A stretch of DNA of 44,978 nucleotides from NCED01 sp035493955. GTDB lineage: Bacteria > Pseudomonadota > Alphaproteobacteria > Caulobacterales > Caulobacteraceae. The position numbers and the translations under genes are program-made. The notes below the pieces were generated by a model. The model searched no databases. It had not been told where the DNA came from and saw nothing but the letters and a program-made list of their open reading frames with translations. Positions 32,688 to 39,890 of this stretch are shown piece by piece. How positions within the stretch are numbered: the first letter of the stretch is position 1; each line of letters starts with the position of its first letter. The stretch spans positions 1 through 44,978 of the forward strand of contig DATJHI010000017.1 of assembly GCA_035493955.1 (NCBI GenBank), written 5' to 3'.

Positions 32688-33319
32688 TGGCGAGGGCGGC
32701 GAGCGCGACACGCCGGCGGCGGCTGGGATGGGCGCTGGCCCTGCTGGCGCCGTGGCTGGCCGGGACGCCAGCCTCGGCGGAGACGCCGGGGCCTTCGCAG
32801 CTGCTGAGGTGGATTCTGGCGTCCGAGGATAACGCCGGCTCCGCCTTCGTCCTGGTCGACAAGGTCGCCGCCCGGATCATGGTCTTCGACGGGGCCGGCA
32901 GGCCCCTGGGCGTGTCGCCCGTGCTGCTCGGCTCGGCCACGGGCGACGACTCCGCGCCCGGCATCGGCCAGCGAAAGCTATCCCAGATCCGGCCGGAGGA
33001 GCGCACCACGCCAGCGGGCCGGTTCGTCGCTTCGTTAGGTCGCAATCTCGGCAAGGACGACGTCATTTGGATTGACTATGACGCGGCCGTTTCCATGCAT
33101 CGGGTGATCACCGGCGGAGCCAAGGACCGCCGCCTGGAACGGCTGGCGACCCCCTCTCCATTCGACAACCGCATCTCCTACGGCTGCATAAACGTGCCTG
33201 TGGCCTTCTACGAAAGCGTCCTCAGGCCCGCATTCGTCGCCGCCTCCGGCGTCGTTTATGTACTGCCCGAGACTAGGCCGTTAAACGCCGCCTTCCCGGC
33301 TTACGTCTCGCAACCCTAG
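32687..33319 (+). CDS. L,D-transpeptidase (YkuD-type) in the two-partner secretion operon
   Basis: 210 residues. Signal peptide (Arg-rich start, cleavage near ASAE about 31), then a YkuD core with His138 in MHRVITGG and the active-site Cys167 in ISYGCINV; the usual SHGCxR is here SYGCIN, a variant seen in secreted transpeptidase-like proteins. Family members crosslink peptidoglycan (3-3 links) or attach proteins to it. The one-base overlap with the exoprotein gene shows translational coupling, suggesting a joint task such as anchoring or remodelling the wall at the secretion site (inference). A tail fragment of a second copy is fused to the recombinase pseudogene. Confidence 0.85.
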   Translation: MARAASATRRRRLGWALALLAPWLAGTPASAETPGPSQLLRWILASEDNAGSAFVLVDKVAARIMVFDGAGRPLGVSPVLLGSATGDDSAPGIGQRKLSQIRPEERTTPAGRFVASLGRNLGKDDVIWIDYDAAVSMHRVITGGAKDRRLERLATPSPFDNRISYGCINVPVAFYESVLRPAFVAASGVVYVLPETRPLNAAFPAYVSQP

Positions 33320-33743
33320 CGGCTGCTACGACTTGCAGGGCAATACGTGTGGACCGAAGCCGGTCCTTCGGGAGAGCATCTAGCCCAATGGGCCATGAAA
33401 ACAAGCTAGACCGATTGCAAGAACGATCTCCGCAGGCGGCTCCGAGACGACCTTGACACAAGCCCTGAAAGCAGACCTTCCGAAGGTCGGTTCAGAGCCC
33501 GGACCAGACTCTAGCTCCGCTCCGGAAAGCGGACACTCACACGAAGCGAGGGAATCAGGCTGCGACGGTTCCTCTCAGTGGCGGACGTAGGGAAGGCCCG
33601 CCGCAATAGATGCAGCGGCTCTCAGCCGCCAGGATCACCTTGCGGTTCCGACTTTTTACGTTGGCTTCACCCGCCGGCGAATCCTACCAGAGTCGCCCCC
33701 ACTTCGGCGTCCGGACCACTCCAACCTACTGAGTAAGCGGCCC
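33320..33743. other. Gene-free stretch before hybrid sfsA
   Basis: 424 bases with no credible gene. Two short hairpins are visible: GACCTTC/GAAGGTC (33474-33488) and TCCGCT/AGCGGA (33517-33534). The last 15 or so bases (CTGAGTAAGCGGCCC) match the bases just before the original sfsA start (CTGAGTAGGCGGCCC), so the captured sfsA fragment includes some upstream sequence. No clear promoter is seen. Confidence 0.6.
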
Positions 33744-34463
33744 ATGGACTTCCCCCAACCGCTCGTGCGCGGCCGTCTGATCCAACGCTATAAGCGCTAC
33801 CTAGCCGACGTCGAATTGGAGGACGGCCGCTTTGTGACTGCCCACGTCCCCAATCCCGGCGCCATGCTCGGGCTTTGCGATCCCGGGCTGACGGTGTGGT
33901 TGTCTCCTGCTCCCGAAGGAACGAAACGAAAGCTCGCCTGGACCCTAGAAATGGTCGAAACGATAGATGCTCTTGGGCGTCTTACAGCCGCAGGCGTCAA
34001 CACCATGCATCCCAACCGCCTGGTCGCCGAGGCCCTGCTCCAGGGGACCATCCCTGAACTGGCGGGCTATGACACCGTCCGCGCCGAAGTGAAGTACGGA
34101 ACCGCCAGCCGGGTCGATTTCCTGCTGACCGGCGAGGGGCGCTCCAACTGCTGGCTGGAGATCAAGAACTGCCACCTTTCCCGCGGCGGGGGCCTGGCCG
34201 AATTCCCCGACTGCGTGGCGGCGCGTTCGGCCAAACACCTGGGCGAGCTGGAGGCCATGGTCGCGGCCGGCGACCGGGCGGTGGCGCTGTTCACGGTGCA
34301 GCGGGAGGACTGCGACGCCTTTTCCGCGTGCCGCGACCTCGACCCGGTATTCGCCGCCGCGCTGGACCACGCGGCCGACGCGGGGGTGGAGGTGTTGGTC
34401 TACCGCTGCGAGATGGGCCGGGGCGCGATCCGCCTCTCGCACCGGATTCCGTGGCGCCGGTGA
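33744..34463 (+). CDS. sfsA: Hybrid SfsA: element 5' part fused to chromosomal 3' part
   Basis: 239 residues, full SfsA length, with an N-terminal OB-like part (HVPNPGAMLGL) and the C-terminal nuclease-like domain (TASRVDFLL, CWLEIKNCHL, FPDCVAARSAKHLGEL) with its conserved Asp, Glu and Lys residues. SfsA binds DNA and has a PD-(D/E)XK-like fold; its precise role is unclear. Codons up to GVNT (33744 to about 34000) came with the element: they differ from the resident copy (about two-thirds identical by hand alignment) and have lower GC. From 34007 on, GC and codon use match the chromosome. The join is seamless in frame. Confidence 0.92.
   Translation: MDFPQPLVRGRLIQRYKRYLADVELEDGRFVTAHVPNPGAMLGLCDPGLTVWLSPAPEGTKRKLAWTLEMVETIDALGRLTAAGVNTMHPNRLVAEALLQGTIPELAGYDTVRAEVKYGTASRVDFLLTGEGRSNCWLEIKNCHLSRGGGLAEFPDCVAARSAKHLGELEAMVAAGDRAVALFTVQREDCDAFSACRDLDPVFAAALDHAADAGVEVLVYRCEMGRGAIRLSHRIPWRR
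33996..34006 (+). repeat. attR core of the sfsA element
   Basis: GTCAACACCAT, identical to attL. It is preceded on the element side by the arm TACAGCCGCAGG (33983-33994). Because it lies inside the reading frame, recombination here keeps sfsA in frame. Confidence 0.88.
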
Positions 34464-34521
34464 CGCGCCGTCCGGCGGAGACTGGGCTGGCCTGCGGGCG
34501 GGGGCCGGGATAACTCCCTCC

Positions 34522-34851
34522 ATGGCACAAACGAAGCGGCGCCTCGAGTTCGAGATCAAGGTCGACGGCGAGCCCTATGTCTGGCGGATCCAGCGGCAGC
34601 CCCAGTGGTCCAGCGACGCCGCGGGCTGGCGCGGCATGGCGATCGCGGTGCGTCACCTGGAAGGGCAGCGCGAGGCCGTGCTGGAGTTTCCCGCCGCGCC
34701 CCCGCCCAGACGGGGAACGCCGCTGCTGCAGCCCGGGCAAATCCCGCCGAAGGTCGTGGCCAAGGCCATCGCGTCCGCCATCGCGGCCGGATGGGAGCCG
34801 CTGTCCCGAGGCAAGACCGTCGCCATCATGGTGGACGAGACCGGCGGCTGA
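34522..34851 (+). CDS. Conserved hypothetical protein
   Basis: I do not recognise this 109-residue protein. It is strand-rich at the start (RRLEFEIKVDGEPYVWRIQRQPQW), has a Pro-rich loop (PAAPPPRRG) and ends with a helix-strand unit (KVVAKAIASAIAAGWEPLSRGKTVAIMVDE). No signal or membrane segment. It follows sfsA by 58 bases on the same strand and precedes the acetyltransferase gene by 47 bases, so the three may be cotranscribed. Confidence 0.72.
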   Translation: MAQTKRRLEFEIKVDGEPYVWRIQRQPQWSSDAAGWRGMAIAVRHLEGQREAVLEFPAAPPPRRGTPLLQPGQIPPKVVAKAIASAIAAGWEPLSRGKTVAIMVDETGG

Positions 34852-34898
34852 CGCCGCGTCCCACGCTCGCGCGACCGCGCCCCGGAGGAAGGTCACCC

Positions 34899-35456
34899 AT
34901 GGCGGATGACGATCGCACCAGGACGATCCCCAGGAGAACGCCGGAATCGGCGGCCATGTCGGCGGAGGTCAAACGGGCGATGGCGATCACCGCCGCCCTC
35001 AACCGTTTGACGTTCGACGACGCGGACGAGGTCCGGGCCCTGTTCAGCGACCTCATCGGCCAGAGGGTAGACGACAGCTTCGTATTGATACCGCCGTTCT
35101 ACGCCACCGGCGGGTCCGGCATCCGGGTCGGGCGCAACGTCTTCGTGAACCAGAACTGCACCTTCTATGACCTGGGCGGGCTCGACATCGCCGACGATGT
35201 GATGATCGGGCCGAACGTGAGCCTCATCACCTCCGGCCATCCGGTCCAGCCGTCCCAGCGGCGCGCCTTCGTGGTCGCCAAGCCCATCGTCATCGGGAGG
35301 AACGTCTGGATCGCGGCCGGCGCGACGATCATCGGCGGCGTGACGGTAGGCGAAAACGCGGTCGTCGCGGCCGGCTCCGTCGTCACCAGGGACGTGCCCC
35401 CGAACACCCTGGTCGGCGGCAATCCGGCGAGGGTCATCCGTTCGATCGCCGACTGA
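34899..35456 (+). CDS. Hexapeptide-repeat acetyltransferase (maltose/galactoside O-acetyltransferase type)
   Basis: 185 residues. An N-terminal Mac-type helical segment (about 20-50) is followed by a left-handed beta-helix: IRVGRNVFVNQNCTFYDLGG, then the catalytic His in LITSGHPV, and IGRNVWIAAGATIIGGVTVG with the terminal NPARVIR signature. These enzymes acetylate sugars from acetyl-CoA. The ATG at 34899 follows CGGAGGAAG at ideal spacing. Its substrate is not evident from context. Confidence 0.92.
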   Translation: MADDDRTRTIPRRTPESAAMSAEVKRAMAITAALNRLTFDDADEVRALFSDLIGQRVDDSFVLIPPFYATGGSGIRVGRNVFVNQNCTFYDLGGLDIADDVMIGPNVSLITSGHPVQPSQRRAFVVAKPIVIGRNVWIAAGATIIGGVTVGENAVVAAGSVVTRDVPPNTLVGGNPARVIRSIAD

Positions 35457-35480
35457 GGAAAAACGGCGGCTTGCGGAGAC

Positions 35481-36050
35481 TCACGACGGTTTTCGCCGGC
35501 CCAGTTCGCGGATGTCCGCGGCGACCTCAGACATGTCGTTGTCCAGCTGATGGTCGCGCCCGGGAAGCTTGCGCACCACCGCCTGCGGGATCGCCTTCGC
35601 ATTCAGCTCGACATGTTCGGCGGGAACGGTTTCGTCCGCGCCTCCCTGATAGAGATAGACGGGCGACTGCGCGGGCAATTTCGCGCCGAGGTCCGGGTCC
35701 GGCTCGATCTCGTCGCTCGGCCAGCCGCCCTTGCCGACGAAGGGCATCGAAACCAGGAAAACGCCGGCCGGCGGCCGGTCGGGCGGCTCCTGGGCGAGGC
35801 TGTGGACCAGGATGGTCGCGCCGATCGAATGGCCGACCAGAACGGCGCCGTCCCCCAGCCTGTCGAACTCCTTGCGGAGCGCCGCCTTCCAGCGCGCGAA
35901 TTCGGGGCGGTCTTCGTCCGGCATTCGCGGATAGCGAACCTCATAACCGGGCCCGAGCTCCCGCTCGAGGCTTTCGACGAGTTTTGCGTCCCATTGGTCA
36001 TGGGCGTCGCGGCCGCCGCCGCCCTGAACGAACAGAAGCTGCCTGGTCAT
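35481..36050 (-). CDS. Alpha/beta hydrolase (RBBP9/YdeN-like)
   Basis: 189 residues. Opening strand RQLLFVQGGGG, nucleophile elbow GHSIGATILVHSLA (Ser about 79), acid residue in GGADETVP, and the catalytic His in GRDHQLDND complete the triad. The short cap-less layout is that of small serine hydrolases of the RBBP9 type; substrate unknown. The ATG at 36050 is preferred over an upstream start at 36107, because the extra residues do not match the family. It converges on the acetyltransferase gene. Confidence 0.85.
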   Translation of the reverse strand: MTRQLLFVQGGGGRDAHDQWDAKLVESLERELGPGYEVRYPRMPDEDRPEFARWKAALRKEFDRLGDGAVLVGHSIGATILVHSLAQEPPDRPPAGVFLVSMPFVGKGGWPSDEIEPDPDLGAKLPAQSPVYLYQGGADETVPAEHVELNAKAIPQAVVRKLPGRDHQLDNDMSEVAADIRELGRRKPS

Positions 36051-36382
36051 GTCCGCCCTCGTCGTTTGGGATGCACGGATCAACGCAAACCGGCGGCGCC
36101 CGTTCACGCGATCGGGCGGCCCACGCCTGCTTCCATGGGCGCGGCCCGGGGGGCCCTGAGGCGCCGGCTACGCAAGAATCACGCACATCCGTTTTCCGGC
36201 CAATCCCGGACAGGTCATTGCGCCGCAGCCGTCCACGCTATAACATAATTTATAATATAAACAGACCTGTGGATAAGTCTTTTGCGAGTTACGCGCGCCA
36301 ATGCACCACAAAATGTCGATGATCGACCTAGACAATATTGTGCTTAATGCGGCGTTAAATCGCCATTTCCGGGAGTTTATCT
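36051..36382. promoter_or_regulatory. AT-rich intergenic region with a consensus DnaA box
   Basis: 331 bases without a gene. Around 36238-36262 the sequence turns strongly AT-rich (TATAACATAATTTATAATAT), and immediately after it lies TGTGGATAA (36268-36276), the exact complement of the DnaA box TTATCCACA. A near-match TGTGGATTT overlaps the next gene start at 36382-36390. A 10-bp palindrome ACAATATTGT lies at about 36333-36342. The layout suits a promoter under DnaA control; one box is too few to call an origin. Confidence 0.45.
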
Positions 36383-36874
36383 GTGGATTTTGGAACCAAT
36401 CCTGGACGCGATTCCTCTACACCCTCGGCGCACGCGAGTTTCGCCTATCTCGAACAGGACGCACCCCGCTTCTTCTACCGCTGGGGCGGGCTGCTTTCCT
36501 CGGCCCTCACCCGGGTCCGGGCGCGCTTCCACGGCGACCTCGACCAGTACCTGATCTATCTGGTCTTCCTGCTGGACGATCTCGGCCAGGAACTGCGGTC
36601 GCGGTCCACCGGCCGACACCTGGCGCCCCGGGGCCTCAACGCGCTCAGCGTCGCGGACGTGACGGAGATCCCGCGCGAGACCGCGCGCCGCAAGCTGCAG
36701 ATGTTGCTGGCGACCGGCTATCTGGAACGCCGGGAGGACGGGCTCTACTACCTCGGGGCCCGCTACTCCCGGAACCAGTTCTTCTTCGACCTCAGCCCCC
36801 TGTTCCTGGACTGCGTGAGCGAACCCGCCTCATCCCAGGCGGTCGAGCCAGAGCCAGAGTTCGCGGATTGCTAG
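36383..36874 (+). CDS. Putative winged-helix DNA-binding protein
   Basis: 163 residues from a GTG start with GGGAG seven bases upstream. The C-terminal half (LNALSVADVTEIPRETARRKLQMLL then GYLERREDGLYYLG, about 92-135) reads as a helix-turn-helix followed by a wing, as in MarR/GntR-like folds. The N-terminal half (about 20-80) is helical and aromatic, with a possible dimerisation segment YLIYLVFLLDDLG. I cannot name a family. Its end overlaps the convergent gene by 45 bases. The unusual AT-rich, DnaA-box-bearing upstream region suggests tight regulation. Confidence 0.65.
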   Translation: MDFGTNPGRDSSTPSAHASFAYLEQDAPRFFYRWGGLLSSALTRVRARFHGDLDQYLIYLVFLLDDLGQELRSRSTGRHLAPRGLNALSVADVTEIPRETARRKLQMLLATGYLERREDGLYYLGARYSRNQFFFDLSPLFLDCVSEPASSQAVEPEPEFADC

Positions 36875-37477
36875 GGCGCGCATGACCGCGTCGTCGGTCT
36901 CCATCGGCTTCAGGCCCGCGAACTGCAGGGCGTCGTTGAGCGTTATCGGGCGCTCCCTCGTACGGTAGAGACGGCGGGTCTTGGCCGCCTCCTGCACCCG
37001 ACGCCAGGCGCAGGTCAGCGAGGCGGCCGCGCCGATGGCGCTCTGCGGCAGGAGTCCGCCCTGCAGCACCCGGTGGAAGCCGACCAGCTCGGCGTCGCGG
37101 CAGACCGACGCGAGCATCCGGTTCAGGGGCTCGGGGTCGACAGGCTCGACCGAAAGGCGCGGGTCCCCCGTTCCCGGCTCTAGGGCCCCATCGGAGGGCC
37201 ACTTGCTGAAGACGCTGAAGACCACGTTGGCGCTGGCGTCGACGAAACCGAGCTGCAGGGTGTGAGTGCGGTCGCCGCACGCGAACGACCGGACGTTGAA
37301 GAACAGCGGGTTGACCACCGCGCGCGTCGGGCGGGGCGGCAGGACGCGGGAAGACCCGATCCGCTCGCCCGGCTCGGCCCGAGGCCGCAGGCCGAACGAA
37401 CCCGGCGTGGGCGGCGCCCAGTCGGAGCGGCGCTCCGCCCAGCGCCGGCCGCTCGTGAAGTCCAGGATATCCGCCAT
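36830..37477 (-). CDS. Uncharacterised protein, possibly a degenerate DnaQ-like fold
   Basis: 215 residues, not recognised with confidence. The order LQLGFVDASANVVFSVF, then a central helical part with AELVGFHRVLQGGLL, then TLNDALQFAGLKPMETDDAVMRALAIREL is reminiscent of the three Exo motifs of DEDD exonucleases, but the catalytic acidic residues are mostly absent, so any activity is doubtful. The ATG at 37477 is chosen for its GGAGGG seven bases upstream. It overlaps the convergent winged-helix gene by 45 bases. Function unknown. Confidence 0.6.
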   Translation of the reverse strand: MADILDFTSGRRWAERRSDWAPPTPGSFGLRPRAEPGERIGSSRVLPPRPTRAVVNPLFFNVRSFACGDRTHTLQLGFVDASANVVFSVFSKWPSDGALEPGTGDPRLSVEPVDPEPLNRMLASVCRDAELVGFHRVLQGGLLPQSAIGAAASLTCAWRRVQEAAKTRRLYRTRERPITLNDALQFAGLKPMETDDAVMRALAIRELWLWLDRLG

Positions 37478-37483
37478 CGCCAA

Positions 37484-37724
37484 ACCCTCCGATCATGGTG
37501 CGGGCCCATGATGCAGGAGGCTCTCGAAGACACAATCGACCGACCACTCAGACTGAGTATATTAACGTTCATTATCCAACCCATACTGGGCGGAAATGCG
37601 GATTTACCCATAGATACATGTATGCACTGGTGTGGATACCCAAAATGGGGACTCCATACGCTGAAATGCTGGCCCCAACGGAGTACGACTGACGGCGGGC
37701 GCTGACGGACAGGCGGGTATCCAG
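37484..37724. other. Divergent intergenic region with palindromes
   Basis: 241 bases separating divergent genes, locally AT-rich. It holds ACTCAG-A-CTGAGT (37546-37558) and a perfect 10-bp palindrome ATACATGTAT (37614-37623). They may be operator sites, but no regulator is adjacent. I see no gene in it. Confidence 0.4.
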
Positions 37725-37910
37725 GTGAAGATCGATCCAGACCATCGCCGACCGGCGACCAGCAAACGCTTCGACTCCGAGCCGGTGGTGGAACCCTATC
37801 CCGGCTGGGTGCGCGTCCTGATCTGGATCGCCTGCGCCGCCTTCTCCCTTGCCGGGTGGTGGGGGGTGTTCCTCGTCGCCAAGGTCCTGCTGCGGCTGGC
37901 GGGACGGTGA
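37725..37910 (+). CDS. Small single-span membrane protein
   Basis: 61 residues from a GTG. The N-terminal half is polar with PDHRRPATSKRFDSEP; the C-terminal half WVRVLIWIACAAFSLAGWWGVFLVAKVLLRLAG is one long or two short membrane segments (shown here as VLIWIACAAFSLAGWW and GVFLVAKVLL). Its role is unknown. It is immediately followed by the convergent GNAT gene. Codon use looks genuine, but the small size leaves some doubt. Confidence 0.55.
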   Translation: MKIDPDHRRPATSKRFDSEPVVEPYPGWVRVLIWIACAAFSLAGWWGVFLVAKVLLRLAGR

Positions 37911-37916
37911 CGGCGG

Positions 37917-38525
37917 TCAGCGCGGCTGGGCCAGCATCCACTCGAGGTTGGCGCGCACCGCCGGCCATTCGGAGGCGACGATGCTGTAGACGCAGGTGTC
38001 GCGCAGCGAGCCGTCCTTCGCCCGACCATGACAGCGCAACACCCCGTCCAGCTTGGCCCCGATCCGCTCGATCGCCCGGCGGCTCTCCCGATTGAGGACA
38101 TGGGTGCGCAGTTCGACCGCCAGGCAGTCCAGGGTGTCGAAGGCGTGGGCGAGGAGCAGCCGCTTGGCCTCGGTGTTCAGCCCGGTCCTCTGCACGCGCC
38201 CGGCGTACCAGGTGGACCCGATCTCGACGCGGGGGCCGGCCCTGTCGATGTTCATATAGGTGGTCATGCCGGCGATCCGGCCGGTCGGCGCGTCGAAGAC
38301 CGTGAAGGGCAGCATCGATCCGGCCGCCTGCAGCCCGAGCCGGCGCTCGATCTCCTGTCCCATGCCCTCGGGCGGCGGCACGCTGGTGTACCAGAGCCGC
38401 CACGGCTCGCCGTCGCGCACGGCCTCCACCAACCCGTCATGGTGGTCCCGCGACAGCGGCTCCAGGCGGACATGCCGGCCGGCCAGGGCGACGGGCGAGA
38501 GCGGATCGTCTGGGGACGTGGACAT
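37917..38525 (-). CDS. GNAT family N-acetyltransferase (RimJ/RimL type)
   Basis: 202 residues. RLEPLSRDHHDGLVEAV is the RimJ/L opening, GMTTYMNID and VEIGSTWYAGRVQRTGLNTEAKRLLLAHAFD (about 110-140) form the acetyl-CoA site, and LRTHVLNRESRRAIERIGAKLDGVLR is the typical closing helix. These enzymes acetylate protein N-termini or small molecules. The ATG at 38525 has GGAG six bases upstream. A consensus DnaA box (TGTGGATAA, 38625-38633) lies about 100 bases upstream of it. Confidence 0.9.
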   Translation of the reverse strand: MSTSPDDPLSPVALAGRHVRLEPLSRDHHDGLVEAVRDGEPWRLWYTSVPPPEGMGQEIERRLGLQAAGSMLPFTVFDAPTGRIAGMTTYMNIDRAGPRVEIGSTWYAGRVQRTGLNTEAKRLLLAHAFDTLDCLAVELRTHVLNRESRRAIERIGAKLDGVLRCHGRAKDGSLRDTCVYSIVASEWPAVRANLEWMLAQPR

Positions 38526-38752
38526 GACCGGCTCCATCGCGCCAAGGCCGCCAGATGCGAAGCGCTTCGGCGAAGCGGTAGAGCAGAGCCGCGGCGGCCT
38601 CAAGTCCGGCGCCTCCCCGCCAGATGTGGATAAAACGGCCGAACACCGCATAGGTTATTGCCGGCAACCCAGCCTTCCTGTCATCTCGTCAGGTGAGCCA
38701 TGCGGTGTCCCGCTCCGGCGGCGCGCCCGAAAGGATGGACCCGGCCCGACCC

Positions 38753-39523
38753 ATGACGTCCGTGGATTCGGCTCCTGAGCGGAGCCTGCTCTATCGGTTC
38801 GGCGAGAACTGCCGGCCAGCGATCGACTATATCCTGGCCGCCCATTCCCAGGTCGGCGACCCGCCCGTGTTCGATCCCGCGCAATTTCCCTGGACGGCCG
38901 ACCTGTCGGCGGGCTGGGAGACGATCGCCGCCGAGGCCGCCCATGTGGTCCGCGACCTGGGCGCGGTGCCGCCCCTTTACGAGCTGTCGCCCGATCACCG
39001 CGGCATCGCCGATCCGGACCGCTGGCGCTCGTTCTTCCTGTGGGGCTACGGCTACCGTTCGGACGAGAACTGCGCGCTGTGCCCCGAAACGACGCGGCTC
39101 CTGGAACGGGTGCCGGAGCTGAACAGCGCCTTCTTCTCCATCCTCAAGCCCCACGCCCATATTCCCCGCCACGCCGGGGTCACCAAGGCCATCCTGACCT
39201 GCCACCTGGGTCTGCAGACGCCGCGGGCCGGGCGGTGCGAGATGGCGGTGGACGACACCGTGGTCAAATGGCGCGAGGGCGAGTGCCTGGTGTTCGACGA
39301 CACCTATGAGCACGAGGTCTGGAACGACACGGACGAGATCCGCATCGTGCTGCTGATCCAGTTCCGCCGCCCGGTCCGCCAGCCGGGCAGGTTCGTGCGC
39401 GACCTGTTCATCGAGGCGGTGCGGCGCAGCCCCTTCGTCCAGGAGGCGCGGCAGAACTTCTATAGCTGGGATCGCAACCTGAGGGCGATGGACCGGGCGG
39501 CGGGACCGTTCAGTCCTCGTTAG
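38753..39523 (+). CDS. Aspartyl/asparaginyl beta-hydroxylase-like protein
   Basis: 256 residues. The 2-oxoglutarate/iron core is well conserved: LKPHAHIPRHAG, then TCHLGLQTP with the first iron His, and FDDTYEHEVWN with the second. As in the AspH family there is no Asp ligand between them. Bacterial relatives hydroxylate peptides or lipids; the substrate is unknown. The ATG at 38753 gives the usual N-terminus; an ATG at 38735, six codons earlier and directly after AAAGG, is a fair alternative. It is divergent from the GNAT gene. Confidence 0.88.
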   Translation: MTSVDSAPERSLLYRFGENCRPAIDYILAAHSQVGDPPVFDPAQFPWTADLSAGWETIAAEAAHVVRDLGAVPPLYELSPDHRGIADPDRWRSFFLWGYGYRSDENCALCPETTRLLERVPELNSAFFSILKPHAHIPRHAGVTKAILTCHLGLQTPRAGRCEMAVDDTVVKWREGECLVFDDTYEHEVWNDTDEIRIVLLIQFRRPVRQPGRFVRDLFIEAVRRSPFVQEARQNFYSWDRNLRAMDRAAGPFSPR

Positions 39524-39713
39524 CGACGAAGCTGCGGGGCTCCTGGGCGATCACGACCGTGGCCGAGCCGCCCCTGCCCCTGAGGACCTTCGCGGCGGCG
39601 TTGGCGAGGTGCGTCGCCTGCTGTTTGGTCGGCGCGATGAGCAGGACCTCGCCCTCCGCGCTGATGCCCCACTGCCGGCCGCGGCGTGAGACGACCAGGG
39701 TGTCGGTCTGCAT
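39510..39713 (-). CDS. DUF2188-like small protein
   Basis: 67 residues: DTLVVSRRGRQWGISAEGEVLL, then TKQQATHLANAAAKVLRGRG and a final strand SATVVIAQ. This strand-Trp-strand-helix-strand layout is that of DUF2188, small proteins of unknown function that are common near stress genes. It overlaps the end of the beta-hydroxylase gene by 14 bases, convergently. The ATG at 39713 is chosen because the family starts just before the first strand. Confidence 0.72.
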   Translation of the reverse strand: MQTDTLVVSRRGRQWGISAEGEVLLIAPTKQQATHLANAAAKVLRGRGGSATVVIAQEPRSFVANED

Positions 39714-39890
39714 GGCATGCTCCCTAAACGGCCTGGAGCGCCGATTCCGGCGCAACCTGAACGCGCATAGCGGCGACCCACTTTAACAAATGACACCGGG
39801 AATGGTTCCCAAGGTCAGCGCGGCGCCGACGCGAGACCGTCTTACCCCAACCGCGCCGAGCGTTTATGTTGGTCTCCGGAGACTGATCGC

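Larger units (their letters stand above)
26034..34006 (+). mobile_element. Serine-recombinase integrative element inserted in sfsA
   Basis: About 7.97 kb lie between the two copies of the 11-bp core. Contents in order: recombinase pseudogene, AT-rich gap, two-partner secretion transporter, haemagglutinin-like exoprotein, L,D-transpeptidase, 424 bases without a gene, and a foreign sfsA promoter region with codons 1-84. Joining the right end to the left end rebuilds a symmetric attP with arms TACAGCCGCAGG and CCTGCGGCTGTA around a 16-base centre. The element therefore swaps the 5' part of its target gene rather than destroying it. The recombinase is broken, so the element is probably fixed now. 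Confidence 0.87.

Noticed and set aside
25786..34463. Two independent sfsA paralogues
   Set aside because: The first copy ends at exactly the 11-bp core shared with the second, and the flanks join into a symmetric site, which fits one gene split by insertion.
36238..36390. A replication origin
   Set aside because: Only one perfect DnaA box and one weak box are present next to the AT-rich tract, and none of the genes usually flanking the Caulobacterales origin is in the window.
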